Made by a program: the position numbers and the translations under genes
NCBI GenBank assembly: GCA_900542045.1
Contig: UQMI01000078.1
Coordinates: 1 to 8,694 of the forward strand
DNA from: an uncultured Blautia sp.
GTDB taxonomy: Bacteria; Bacillota; Clostridia; Lachnospirales; Lachnospiraceae
Length of the DNA stretch: 8,694 nt
Direction: 5' to 3'
Shown: positions 1 to 6,374 of the stretch, piece after piece
Layout: each line of letters starts with the position of its first letter
Numbering within the stretch: position 1 is the stretch's first letter
Notes under the pieces: generated by a model
Databases searched by the model: none
Seen by the model: the letters and a program-made list of their open reading frames with translations, nothing else
Told to the model about the DNA's origin: nothing

Positions 1-333
1 CAGGAAGGCAAAGACGCGTTTGACGCCATCAGCGCGGTTCTTCCGGCAGGAACCCTGTCCGGTGCTCCGAAGATCCGGGCCTGTCAGATCATTGAAGAGC
101 TGGAGCCGGTTCCCAGAGGGATTTATGGAGGTGCTCTGGGATATGTGGATTTTGCCGGAAATATGGATACCTGTATCGCCATCCGGATGGCGGTAAAAGA
201 GAAGGATACCGTGTATATCCAGGCCGGCGGCGGAATCGTGGCGGACAGTATTCCCAGTCAGGAATATCAGGAGTCAGCCAGCAAGGCCATGGCAGTGATG
301 CAGGCGGTGGCCGGAGCAGGGGAGGTGGAATAG
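1..333 (+). CDS. trpE: Anthranilate synthase component I, C-terminal end (partial)
   Basis: This is the last 110 codons of anthranilate synthase component I; the start lies outside the window. TrpE converts chorismate plus ammonia (delivered by TrpG) to anthranilate, the first committed step of tryptophan synthesis in the cytoplasm. The fragment covers the end of the chorismate-binding domain. It shows the conserved [13 protein letters not shown] stretch, then [13 protein letters not shown], then the [10 protein letters not shown] motif and an EYQES helix near the C-terminus. The N-terminal tryptophan feedback site cannot be seen. The TAG stop at 331-333 is directly followed by the trpG ATG, and the trpG ribosome site (GGGGAGG region, about 319-325) lies inside this coding sequence, so the two subunits are probably translationally coupled. 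The fragment contains no Trp. Isochorismate or aminodeoxychorismate synthases share this fold, but the trp context makes TrpE very likely. Confidence 0.96.
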   Translation, partial: QEGKDAFDAISAVLPAGTLSGAPKIRACQIIEELEPVPRGIYGGALGYVDFAGNMDTCIAIRMAVKEKDTVYIQAGGGIVADSIPSQEYQESASKAMAVMQAVAGAGEVE

Positions 334-909
334 ATGTTGATTTTGATTGATAACTATGACAGCTTTTCCTATAACCTGTACCAGATGCTGGGTGAGATGG
401 AACCGGACATTCAGGTATACCGCAGTGACGCGCTGACGGTGGAGCAGCTTCTGGGGAAAAAGCCGTCACGGATTATCCTGTCTCCGGGACCGGGGCATCC
501 GTCCAGGGCAGGAATCTGTGAAGATCTTATAAGGACGCTGGCTGTCCAGGAACGGCGCATCCCTCTTCTGGGGGTCTGCCTGGGACATCAGGCCATCTGC
601 GAAGCTTTTGGCGGGCGGATTGTTTCGGCCAGAAGGCTGATGCATGGCAAGCAGAGCCGGATCACTCTGGAACCGGATTCCCCTTTGTTCCATGGAATGG
701 AAGCCCGGTGTCTGGCGGGGAGGTATCACTCTCTGGCAGTGGAGCCGGATACCCTGCCGGACTGTCTGCGGGTGACTGCGCGGACTGATGACGGAGAGAT
801 CATGGCGGCAGAGCATACGAAATTGCCGATTTATGGGATGCAGTTTCATCCGGAATCAATCCTGACCCCGGAGGGACGGAAGATGCTGGAAAACTTTCTT
901 AACTTGTAA
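334..909 (+). CDS. trpG: Anthranilate synthase component II, glutamine amidotransferase
   Basis: This 191-residue class I glutamine amidotransferase hydrolyses glutamine and channels ammonia to TrpE. The nucleophile is Cys82 in GVCLGHQAI, and the catalytic His172 and Glu174 are in MQFHPES. The N-terminal IDNYDSFSYNL and the SPGPGHP oxyanion motif near residues 50-56 are typical of TrpG/PabA. The length matches a stand-alone TrpG that is not fused to TrpE or TrpD. The ATG immediately follows the trpE stop and has a good ribosome site within trpE. Many bacteria use one such protein for both TrpE and PabB, so a second role in folate synthesis is possible but not shown here. No Trp residue is present. 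The stop is followed by a 24-nt gap to trpD. Confidence 0.97.
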   Translation: MLILIDNYDSFSYNLYQMLGEMEPDIQVYRSDALTVEQLLGKKPSRIILSPGPGHPSRAGICEDLIRTLAVQERRIPLLGVCLGHQAICEAFGGRIVSARRLMHGKQSRITLEPDSPLFHGMEARCLAGRYHSLAVEPDTLPDCLRVTARTDDGEIMAAEHTKLPIYGMQFHPESILTPEGRKMLENFLNL

Positions 910-933
910 AATGACAGAAATGGAGGATGTGAC

Positions 934-1956
934 ATGATAAAAGAAGCGATTTACCAGTTGATCAACGGACAGGATCTGACCTATGGACAGGCAAAGGAAG
1001 TTATGGAAGAAATGATGGACGGGACGGCCACACAGGCACAGATGGGTGGTTTTCTGACCGCACTTCGGCTGCAGGGGGAGACCATAGAAGAAATCACAGC
1101 TTTTGCCACAGTGATGCGGGAGAAAGGGATTAAGATCGAACCGCAGAGAGAGGTTATTGACATTGTGGGAACCGGCGGGGATGAAGTGGGTACCTTTAAT
1201 ATTTCCACCACATCGGCATTTGTGGTGGCAGCAGGGGGCGTGCCGGTGGCAAAACACGGGAACCGCAGCGTATCCAGCAAGAGCGGCGCAGCCGATGTAC
1301 TGGAAGAACTGGGCGCGTACCTGAACCTGACAGCCGGAGAAAATGAGGAAATCCTGAAAAAAACCGATGTATGCTTTCTGTTTGCGCCTGTGTACCATTC
1401 TTCCATGAAATATGCAGCTCCGGTACGGAAGGAACTGGGGGTGCGTACGGTATTTAACATCCTGGGACCCCTTTCCAACCCGGCAGCGGCTACCATGCAG
1501 CTTTTAGGCGTTTATGATGACGCACTGGCGGGGACGCTGGCAAAAGTGCTGGCGAATCTGGGAGTTGTACGAGGCGTGGCAGTCTGCGGGGAAGACGGGC
1601 TGGATGAAATTACTCTGACCGGGGAGACCCATGTTTATGAGATCCGCTATGGGAATATCCATGATTATATGATCACGCCGGAGCAGTTTGGACTGCGCCG
1701 ATGTGATCTGCAGGAACTGATCGGAGGAACACCCCGGGAAAATGCAGAGATTACCCGGGCAATCCTCACGGGGAAAGAACGGGGCCCCAAACGGGACATC
1801 GTATTGATGAATGCCGGCATGAGTCTGTATCTGGGGAAAGATGGGATATCTCTGCAGGATGGGATCAAAATGGCAGGAGAGCTCATTGACAGCGGAAAGG
1901 CATATGAGAAACTGCAGGAATTTATTGATCTGACCCGCCGCTGCCGGGTGGCATAA
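934..1956 (+). CDS. trpD: Anthranilate phosphoribosyltransferase
   Basis: TrpD transfers the phosphoribosyl group of PRPP to anthranilate, the second step of the pathway. The 340-residue length is typical. The glycine-rich PRPP loop GTGGDEVGTFNIST spans about residues 79-92. KHGNRSVSSKSGAADVLE follows at 107-124. The anthranilate-site region is YHSSMKYAAPVRKELG near 154-169, with His155 kept but the common HPAM wording changed to HSSM. RTVFNILGPLSNPA spans 171-184, and the Mg-binding Asp-Glu pair of DGLDE is at 224-225. The ATG is preceded by GGAGG at 922-926 with 7-nt spacing. The next gene follows after 19 nt. The protein contains no Trp. It is not fused to TrpG, unlike the enterobacterial form. 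A nucleoside phosphorylase of the same fold is excluded by the motifs and the context. Confidence 0.97.
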   Translation: MIKEAIYQLINGQDLTYGQAKEVMEEMMDGTATQAQMGGFLTALRLQGETIEEITAFATVMREKGIKIEPQREVIDIVGTGGDEVGTFNISTTSAFVVAAGGVPVAKHGNRSVSSKSGAADVLEELGAYLNLTAGENEEILKKTDVCFLFAPVYHSSMKYAAPVRKELGVRTVFNILGPLSNPAAATMQLLGVYDDALAGTLAKVLANLGVVRGVAVCGEDGLDEITLTGETHVYEIRYGNIHDYMITPEQFGLRRCDLQELIGGTPRENAEITRAILTGKERGPKRDIVLMNAGMSLYLGKDGISLQDGIKMAGELIDSGKAYEKLQEFIDLTRRCRVA

Positions 1957-1975
1957 AGAAAGGGGAAAGTGGGAA

Positions 1976-2761
1976 ATGATTCTGGATAAGATCGTGGCAG
2001 ATACAAAACTCCGGCTTCAGGAGGAGAAAAAAAACGTGCCTTTGGAAAAAATGATGGAGCAGGCTCTGGAATTGGGAGGCAATACCGGATATCCGTTCCG
2101 GCAGATGCTGGAACAGGAAAATCTGCAGTTTATCTGTGAAGTAAAGAAAGCATCTCCTTCCCGGGGACTGATCGCAGAAGAGTTTCCCTATGTGGAGATT
2201 GCACGGGAATATGAGCAGGCCGGAGCATCGGCCATTTCCGTTCTGACGGAACCTCATTTTTTTCAGGGAAGCCCGGAATATCTGAAAGAGATTCATGAGC
2301 ATGTTTCCCTTCCCCTTCTGCGGAAAGATTTCACGGTAGATTCTTATCAGATCTATGAGGCAAGGGCGCTGGGGGCCAGCGCTGTGCTGCTCATTGCGGC
2401 AGTGCTCACCGATGAAGAGCTGCTCAGATTCGGAAGACTGGCTGAGAAACTGGGGCTTTCGGCTCTGGTAGAGGTTCATGATGAGGAAGAGGTGAAACGG
2501 GCTCTGCAGGCCGGAGCTTCCATTTTGGGGGTTAATAACCGGAACCTGAAGGATTTCACTGTGGATGTGGGCAACACGCTGCGGCTGCGGGAAAAGGTGC
2601 CGGATGGTATTCCGTTGATCGCGGAAAGCGGCATAAAAGAAAGAGAAGATATCCGGAAGCTGGAAGAAGCCGGCGTCCGGGGTGTGCTCATCGGAGAAAC
2701 TTTCATGAGAAGTCTGGATAAAAGCGCCATGCTGGCTTATCTGAAGGGACAAAAATTATGA
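1976..2761 (+). CDS. trpC: Indole-3-glycerol phosphate synthase
   Basis: TrpC closes the ring of CdRP with loss of CO2 and water to give indole-3-glycerol phosphate. It is a 261-residue TIM barrel of normal single-domain length. Catalytic residues can be placed by motif: Glu55 and Lys57 in CEVKKASPS, Lys117 in LRKDF, Glu166 in LVEVH, Asn187 in VNNRNL, and Glu217-Ser218 in AESGI. The phosphate-binding end VLIGETFM is also present. The start has a purine-rich site (AGGGGAAAG, 1961-1969) just upstream. The last codons overlap the trpF start by 4 nt (ATGA), which suggests termination-reinitiation coupling. TrpC and TrpF are separate genes here, not the bifunctional TrpCF of enterobacteria. There is no Trp residue in the protein. 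Confidence 0.97.
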   Translation: MILDKIVADTKLRLQEEKKNVPLEKMMEQALELGGNTGYPFRQMLEQENLQFICEVKKASPSRGLIAEEFPYVEIAREYEQAGASAISVLTEPHFFQGSPEYLKEIHEHVSLPLLRKDFTVDSYQIYEARALGASAVLLIAAVLTDEELLRFGRLAEKLGLSALVEVHDEEEVKRALQAGASILGVNNRNLKDFTVDVGNTLRLREKVPDGIPLIAESGIKEREDIRKLEEAGVRGVLIGETFMRSLDKSAMLAYLKGQKL

Positions 2762-3417
2762 AAGATACGAGAACAAAAATAAAAATATGCGGCCTGCGCC
2801 GCAGAGAAGATGTGGAACTTGTTAACCGGTACCGGCCGGATCTGGCGGGATTTGTATTTGCTCCTTCACGCAGACAGGTGACCTGGGAGCAGGCTTCCGC
2901 CCTCGCGGAAAGACTGCAGCCGGGAATTCGGAAGGTGGGAGTATTTGTGGATGCTCCATTGGAAGAAATCCGCCGGATCTGCAGTCGGGAGATCATAGAT
3001 GTGATCCAGCTCCATGGGAGGGAAAGCGCAGAGCAGATCAAATGGCTGCAGGAGTACACCGGAAAGCCGGTGATAAAGGCAGTCCGGGTACGGAGTCAGG
3101 AACAGATCCTGCGGGCCGGTGAACTGCCCTGTGATTGTCTGCTGCTGGATACCTATTCGGCAGGTCAGGCAGGAGGGACGGGGGAAACATTTGATTTGCG
3201 TCTGATCCCTTCTATACACAGGCATTTCTTTCTGGCAGGGGGCCTTTGTCCGGAAAATGTGGGAGAACGGATCGGCGCCTGCCGTCCCTACGGTGTGGAC
3301 GTCAGTTCGGGAGTGGAAACAGACGGCTGGAAGGATGCAGAGAAAATCCGAAGGTTTGTGGAACAGGTCCGGGAAGCAGATGTATTAAGAGAGCCGTTCG
3401 GGAAGCAGACGTATTGA
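2758..3417 (+). CDS. trpF: Phosphoribosylanthranilate isomerase with an altered C-terminal tail
   Basis: TrpF isomerises phosphoribosylanthranilate to CdRP by Amadori rearrangement. The catalytic base Cys11 is in KIKICGL and the catalytic acid Asp131 is in CLLLDTY. GGTGETFDL at 139-147, LAGGL at 159-163 and DVSSGVE at 181-187 form the phosphate-binding end of the TIM barrel. At 219 residues it is a little long: the family usually ends near the helix that finishes here at about residue 205 (RRFVEQVR). The remaining 14 residues are encoded by a 29-nt tandem duplication, and the TGA stop itself lies in the second copy. The active site should be unaffected. The start overlaps the trpC stop, with AAGGGAC at 2744-2750 as the ribosome site. 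Three Trp residues (43, 96, 191) make it the most Trp-rich enzyme of this operon. Confidence 0.96.
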   Translation: MKDTRTKIKICGLRRREDVELVNRYRPDLAGFVFAPSRRQVTWEQASALAERLQPGIRKVGVFVDAPLEEIRRICSREIIDVIQLHGRESAEQIKWLQEYTGKPVIKAVRVRSQEQILRAGELPCDCLLLDTYSAGQAGGTGETFDLRLIPSIHRHFFLAGGLCPENVGERIGACRPYGVDVSSGVETDGWKDAEKIRRFVEQVREADVLREPFGKQTY

Positions 3418-3432
3418 GAGAGCCGTCCGGGA
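3371..3432 (+). repeat. 29-nt tandem direct repeat across the trpF stop codon
   Basis: Copy 1 (3371-3399) and copy 2 (3400-3428) match at 26 of 29 positions, and all three differences are transitions. A four-base start of a third copy (GGGA) follows at 3429. A short GTCC before copy 1 matches the end of a unit. The period is not a multiple of three, so copy 2 is read in a different frame from copy 1. The trpF stop TGA (3415-3417) falls in copy 2, where copy 1 carries TAA out of frame. This looks like a replication-slippage duplication that set the present end of trpF. Confidence 0.9.
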
Positions 3433-3597
3433 GTATAAACAGTTGTGTGCAGGCTGGATCGGACCGGAACCGGCGCGGAGAACAGTCTCCCGTTTGACGG
3501 GTCGGTTGGAGAAGCAGGTCGGGCTTTGGATAGACCATGGAGAAAGATTACGACACAGGAAAGGATAAAGAGATACAGAAAGACGAGGAAAGAGAAC
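3418..3597 (+). other. trpF-trpB spacer, 180 nt, no confident gene
   Basis: This is the only long gap inside the operon. It begins within the 29-nt repeat. In the middle are two overlapping short hairpins: GGAGA (3477-3481) with TCTCC (3486-3490), and CCCGT (3489-3493) with ACGGG (3497-3501). They share bases 3489-3490, so only one can form fully. The last 60 nt are strongly purine-rich and end in the trpB ribosome site. There is no T-run that would make a terminator and no convincing promoter. The trpB reading frame is open upstream to a GTG at 3445, but no ribosome site supports that start. Confidence 0.7.
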
Positions 3598-4782
3598 ATG
3601 AGCAAGGGAAAATTTGGTGAATTCGGAGGGCAGTATATTCCGGAAACTTTAATGAATGCGGTACAGGAAGTGGAGACAGCCTATGAGACTTACAGAAATG
3701 ATCCCCAGTTTCAGGCAGAACTGGAGGACCTGCTGAAAAATTATGCCGGAAGGCCTTCTATGCTGTATTACGCGGAGAAGATGACCAGGGATCTGGGGGG
3801 AGCGAAAATCTATCTGAAGCGGGAGGATCTGAATCATACAGGTTCTCACAAGATCAATAATGTGCTGGGGCAGGTGCTGCTGGCCAAAAAGATGGGAAAA
3901 ACCAGGGTGATCGCCGAGACCGGCGCCGGGCAGCACGGGGTGGCCACAGCCACAGCAGCGGCTCTGATGGGAATGGAATGTGAGATCTTTATGGGAAAAG
4001 AAGATACGGACCGGCAGGTACTGAATGTATTTCGCATGGAACTGCTGGGCGCGAAGGTACATCCGGTGACCAGCGGCACCATGACTCTGAAAGACGCAGT
4101 CAACGAGACCATGCGGGAATGGGCCAGAAGAATGGATGATACACTGTATGTCCTGGGTTCGGTGATGGGGCCCCATCCGTTTCCGACCATTGTACGGGAT
4201 TTTCAGAAAATCATCGGCAAAGAGATTAATGAGCAGCTGATGGAAAAGGAAGGACGGCTGCCGGATGCAGTGGTGGCCTGTGTAGGCGGCGGAAGCAATG
4301 CCATGGGTGCTTTCTATGAATTTATTCCATATCCGTCGGTGCGCCTGATCGGGTGTGAGGCCGCCGGATTGGGGATTGATACAGAGAAACATGCGGCCAC
4401 TGTAGCCAGGGGAAGCGTGGGAATCTTCCACGGCATGAAATCTCTGTTCTGCCAGGATGCGGATGGTCAGATCGCTCCGGTGTATTCTATTTCCGCCGGG
4501 CTGGATTATCCTGGGATCGGACCGGAGCATGCCAGGCTGGCAGAGACCGGGCGGGCAGAGTATGTGCCGGTAACGGACACGGAAGCAGTGGAAGCGTTTG
4601 AATATCTTTCCAGAACAGAAGGCATCATCCCGGCAGTGGAAAGTGCCCATGCGGTGGCCTATGCGAGAAAACTGGCGCCGCAGATGGGAAAAGAACAGAT
4701 ACTGGTGATCAATATTTCCGGCAGAGGAGATAAGGATGTGGCAGCGATTGCCAGATATAAGGGGGTAGCGATCCATGATTAA
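3598..4782 (+). CDS. trpB: Tryptophan synthase beta subunit
   Basis: TrpB uses pyridoxal phosphate to condense indole, received from TrpA through the tunnel, with serine to give tryptophan. From the ATG at 3598 the protein has 394 residues, normal for the TrpB1 type. It begins with the classical [14 protein letters not shown]. Lys85 in HTGSHKINN is the Schiff-base lysine. Glu107 is in AETGAGQHG (106-114), the phosphate-binding loop GGGSNAMG is at 230-237, Glu348 is in PAVESAHA, and Ser374 is in NISGRGDKD. This start was chosen because GAGGA (3585-3589) stands 8 nt upstream and the protein then begins at the conserved N-terminus. The frame stays open for 51 more codons upstream, but that extension is unlike the family. 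The end overlaps trpA by 8 nt, fitting coupled synthesis of the alpha-beta complex. There is one Trp (175). Confidence 0.97.
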   Translation: MSKGKFGEFGGQYIPETLMNAVQEVETAYETYRNDPQFQAELEDLLKNYAGRPSMLYYAEKMTRDLGGAKIYLKREDLNHTGSHKINNVLGQVLLAKKMGKTRVIAETGAGQHGVATATAAALMGMECEIFMGKEDTDRQVLNVFRMELLGAKVHPVTSGTMTLKDAVNETMREWARRMDDTLYVLGSVMGPHPFPTIVRDFQKIIGKEINEQLMEKEGRLPDAVVACVGGGSNAMGAFYEFIPYPSVRLIGCEAAGLGIDTEKHAATVARGSVGIFHGMKSLFCQDADGQIAPVYSISAGLDYPGIGPEHARLAETGRAEYVPVTDTEAVEAFEYLSRTEGIIPAVESAHAVAYARKLAPQMGKEQILVINISGRGDKDVAAIARYKGVAIHD

Positions 4783-5545
4783 AATAGAAGATGCATTTAA
4801 AAACGGAAAAGCCTTTATTCCATTTGTGACAGGCGGGGATCCGGATCTGGAGACCACGAAAAAATTATTGATCGCCATGGAAGAAGCCGGTGCGGATCTG
4901 ATTGAGATTGGGCTGCCATTTTCAGATCCGGTGGCAGAGGGCGTGGTGATCCAGGAGGCCAATGAGCGGGCTCTGCGGGGCGGATGTACCACGGACCGTC
5001 TGTTTGATATGGTAAAAGAAGCCAGAGAGACCGTGAAGGTGCCCATGGTATTTCTTACCTATGTGAATCCGATTTTTACTTACGGAAAAGAAAAATTTAT
5101 GAAGCGCTGTGTGGAATGCGGGATCCAGGGTCTGATTGTACCGGATTTGCCCTATGAGGAGAAGCAGGAAATATCCGGTGTCTGTGAAGCATATGGGGTT
5201 GACCTGATTTCGCTGATCGCGCCCACTTCCCGGGAACGGATCGCCATGATCGCCCGGGAAGCGCGGGGATTTCTTTATGTGGTATCTTCCCTGGGGGTAA
5301 CTGGTGTACGCCGGGAAATCCAGACCGATATTCGGGAAATGGTGGAGCAGGTGCGGAAAAATACAAAAATTCCGTGTGCGGTAGGGTTTGGTATTTCCAC
5401 ACCCGGGCAGGCAGCCGAGATGGCGGCTTTTTCAGACGGCGCTATTGTGGGATCGGCCATTGTGGATCTGGTAGCGCAAGAGGGCAGAGACAGTGTGGAG
5501 ACTGTTCGGACCTATGTGAAAAAGATGAAAGAGGCGCTGCTTTAA
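4775..5545 (+). CDS. trpA: Tryptophan synthase alpha subunit (Glu in place of the usual catalytic Asp)
   Basis: TrpA cleaves indole-3-glycerol phosphate to indole and glyceraldehyde-3-phosphate and passes indole to TrpB. It is a 256-residue TIM barrel of typical length. Glu44 in [11 protein letters not shown] corresponds to catalytic Glu49 of the Salmonella enzyme. Aligning from there, the position of catalytic Asp60 is Glu55 (SDPVAEG instead of SDPxADG), and the following Pro is Val57. The phosphate site is GFGIS (204-208) with GSAIV near 226. The flexible loop region has [11 protein letters not shown] (169-179). The ATG lies inside the trpB end, with GGGGG near 4761-4765 as the ribosome site. 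There is no Trp residue. The rest of the motif set is intact, so the protein is expected to work. The Asp-to-Glu change may be a lineage variant. Confidence 0.96.
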   Translation: MIKIEDAFKNGKAFIPFVTGGDPDLETTKKLLIAMEEAGADLIEIGLPFSDPVAEGVVIQEANERALRGGCTTDRLFDMVKEARETVKVPMVFLTYVNPIFTYGKEKFMKRCVECGIQGLIVPDLPYEEKQEISGVCEAYGVDLISLIAPTSRERIAMIAREARGFLYVVSSLGVTGVRREIQTDIREMVEQVRKNTKIPCAVGFGISTPGQAAEMAAFSDGAIVGSAIVDLVAQEGRDSVETVRTYVKKMKEALL

Positions 5546-5558
5546 AAGAAGAATCTGG

Positions 5559-5587
5559 TTGCCAACTGTCTGTTCAGGGCTTATAAT
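5559..5587 (+). promoter_or_regulatory. Sigma-A promoter for the acetyltransferase gene
   Basis: The -35 element is TTGCCA (5559-5564, one mismatch to TTGACA), then a 17-nt spacer, then a perfect -10 TATAAT (5582-5587). Transcription would start near 5594. It begins only 14 nt after the trpA stop, and no intrinsic terminator is seen between trpA and this promoter, so the downstream gene may be transcribed both by itself and by read-through from the trp operon. Confidence 0.75.
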
Positions 5588-5593
5588 GATAAA

Positions 5594-5773
5594 AACGGGT
5601 AAAGACTTTAGAGTTCAGGGGATTCCGTGGGGAATTTAAGAAGATTTCAAGGGAATTCCAGGGGATTCTGAGGAGATTCCGGGAGCAGCCGGATATTTTT
5701 ATGCAGGAACCGGCGGATTTGGACCTTCTGCAGCAGCTGTTGTCTGAGAAGATATGAAACAGGGGGAATTGAG
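5594..5773 (+). other. Leader region of the acetyltransferase gene
   Basis: This is about 180 nt from the predicted transcription start to the start codon. The first part holds the 11-bp repeat array. The second part has a hairpin-capable pair, GCCGG (5688-5692) with CCGGC (5710-5714), whose loop contains an ATG at 5701. From that ATG an 18-codon frame rich in Leu (MQEPADLDLL to the TGA at 5755-5757) ends 16 nt before the acetyltransferase ATG. No ribosome site at a usable distance supports it, so it is recorded only as a possibility. Confidence 0.45.
5618..5683 (+). repeat. Degenerate 11-bp tandem array, about six units
   Basis: Units start at 5618, 5629, 5640, 5651, 5662 and 5673. The first five to nine bases read GGGGATTCC, GGGGAATTT, GAAGATTTC, GGGAATTCC, GGGATTCTG and GAGATTCCG, a shared purine-rich GGGGATTCC-like core repeated every 11 bp. 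Several cores pair with each other: ATTCC 5622-5626 with GGAAT 5631-5635, and GGAAT 5652-5656 with ATTCC 5676-5680. The array lies just downstream of the promoter at 5559-5587, entirely in the untranslated leader. Confidence 0.7.
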
Positions 5774-6256
5774 ATGTCATCAAAGGGTGAACGATACGTT
5801 CATTTTGAAATTGCCAATATGGACAGATGGGATGAATATATTGCGGTTTTTTATAACAGTCCTCTCTACGACCGGTATTTTAAAGGTACGGATGCTCTGC
5901 AGAAATTGCTGGAGAAAGCCATAAAGGACGGCAATGTAGTTTCCGCAGAGACCAGTTCCGGTGAGATTGTCGGAGTAATGGTCTATGAGCGGAAAGGAAT
6001 GTTCGCGGAACTTCCCTATCTGGCTTTGCTGGGTGTAAAAGACGGTTATCGCGGACAGGCGATTGGCAGCCGTCTGCTTGATGTTTATGTGAATATCTGC
6101 AGAAAAACAGGGGTGAACAAATGTTTTATCTGTGTATCACATTTTAACCCCAGGGCAAGGGCGCTTTATCAGCGCAAGGGGTTTCAGCCGGTTGTCCTGA
6201 TTCCGGATCTGATCCGGCCGGGGATCAATGAATGGCTTTTGATGAAACAGCTGTAG
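5774..6256 (+). CDS. GNAT-family N-acetyltransferase, substrate unknown
   Basis: This 160-residue single-domain protein has the Gcn5-related N-acetyltransferase fold, which moves the acetyl group of acetyl-CoA to an amine. The acetyl-CoA loop is YRGQAIGSRLL (residues 92-102), a form of the Q/RxxGxG/A motif A. It is preceded by a beta-strand ending LALLGVKDG. Motif B is NPRARALYQRKGFQPV (125-140), the typical asparagine followed by the ALYxxxGF helix. The N-terminal 60 residues are less conserved and would set the substrate, which I cannot name. The start has GGGGG (5762-5766) with 7-nt spacing. It is the only gene between trpA and rplS and has its own promoter and leader. It may acetylate a small molecule or a protein N-terminus. 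Nothing in the sequence links it to tryptophan synthesis. Confidence 0.88.
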   Translation: MSSKGERYVHFEIANMDRWDEYIAVFYNSPLYDRYFKGTDALQKLLEKAIKDGNVVSAETSSGEIVGVMVYERKGMFAELPYLALLGVKDGYRGQAIGSRLLDVYVNICRKTGVNKCFICVSHFNPRARALYQRKGFQPVVLIPDLIRPGINEWLLMKQL

Positions 6257-6305
6257 AATCACAGGTTTGGCAGTTGTAAGGCAGGGAATGGCAGAACATC
6301 GCGCA

Positions 6306-6328
6306 TGGAAATTCAATGAGAATTTCCA
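6306..6328. promoter_or_regulatory. Perfect 9-bp inverted repeat upstream of the rplS promoter
   Basis: TGGAAATTC (6306-6314) and GAATTTCCA (6320-6328) are exact complements around the 5-nt spacer AATGA. The repeat ends 11 nt before the rplS -35 box. No T-run follows on either strand, so a normal intrinsic terminator for the acetyltransferase gene is not supported. It could be an operator or a transcript-end hairpin. Confidence 0.55.
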
Positions 6329-6339
6329 GTAAATAATTC

Positions 6340-6368
6340 TTGAAATATAAGCGGAACTATAGTATAAT
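6340..6368 (+). promoter_or_regulatory. Near-consensus sigma-A promoter for rplS
   Basis: TTGAAA (6340-6345), a 17-nt spacer and a perfect TATAAT (6363-6368) place the transcription start near 6375. AT-rich sequence (AAATAATTC) lies just upstream of the -35 box, as in strong ribosomal promoters. The transcript would have a leader of about 95 nt before rplS. Confidence 0.85.
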
Positions 6369-6374
6369 GATCCA

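Noticed and set aside
3246..3497. Separate plus-strand gene overlapping the end of trpF
   Set aside because: It is the other frame of trpF; its similarity to the TrpF tail comes only from the 29-nt duplication.
3445..3597. N-terminal extension of TrpB from the GTG at 3445
   Set aside because: No ribosome site precedes it, the extra 51 residues do not resemble TrpB, and ATG 3598 has a good site and the conserved N-terminus.
3649..5046. Long minus-strand open frame opposite trpB and trpA
   Set aside because: It is a shadow of highly conserved plus-strand genes, with no motif, ribosome site or sensible composition of its own.
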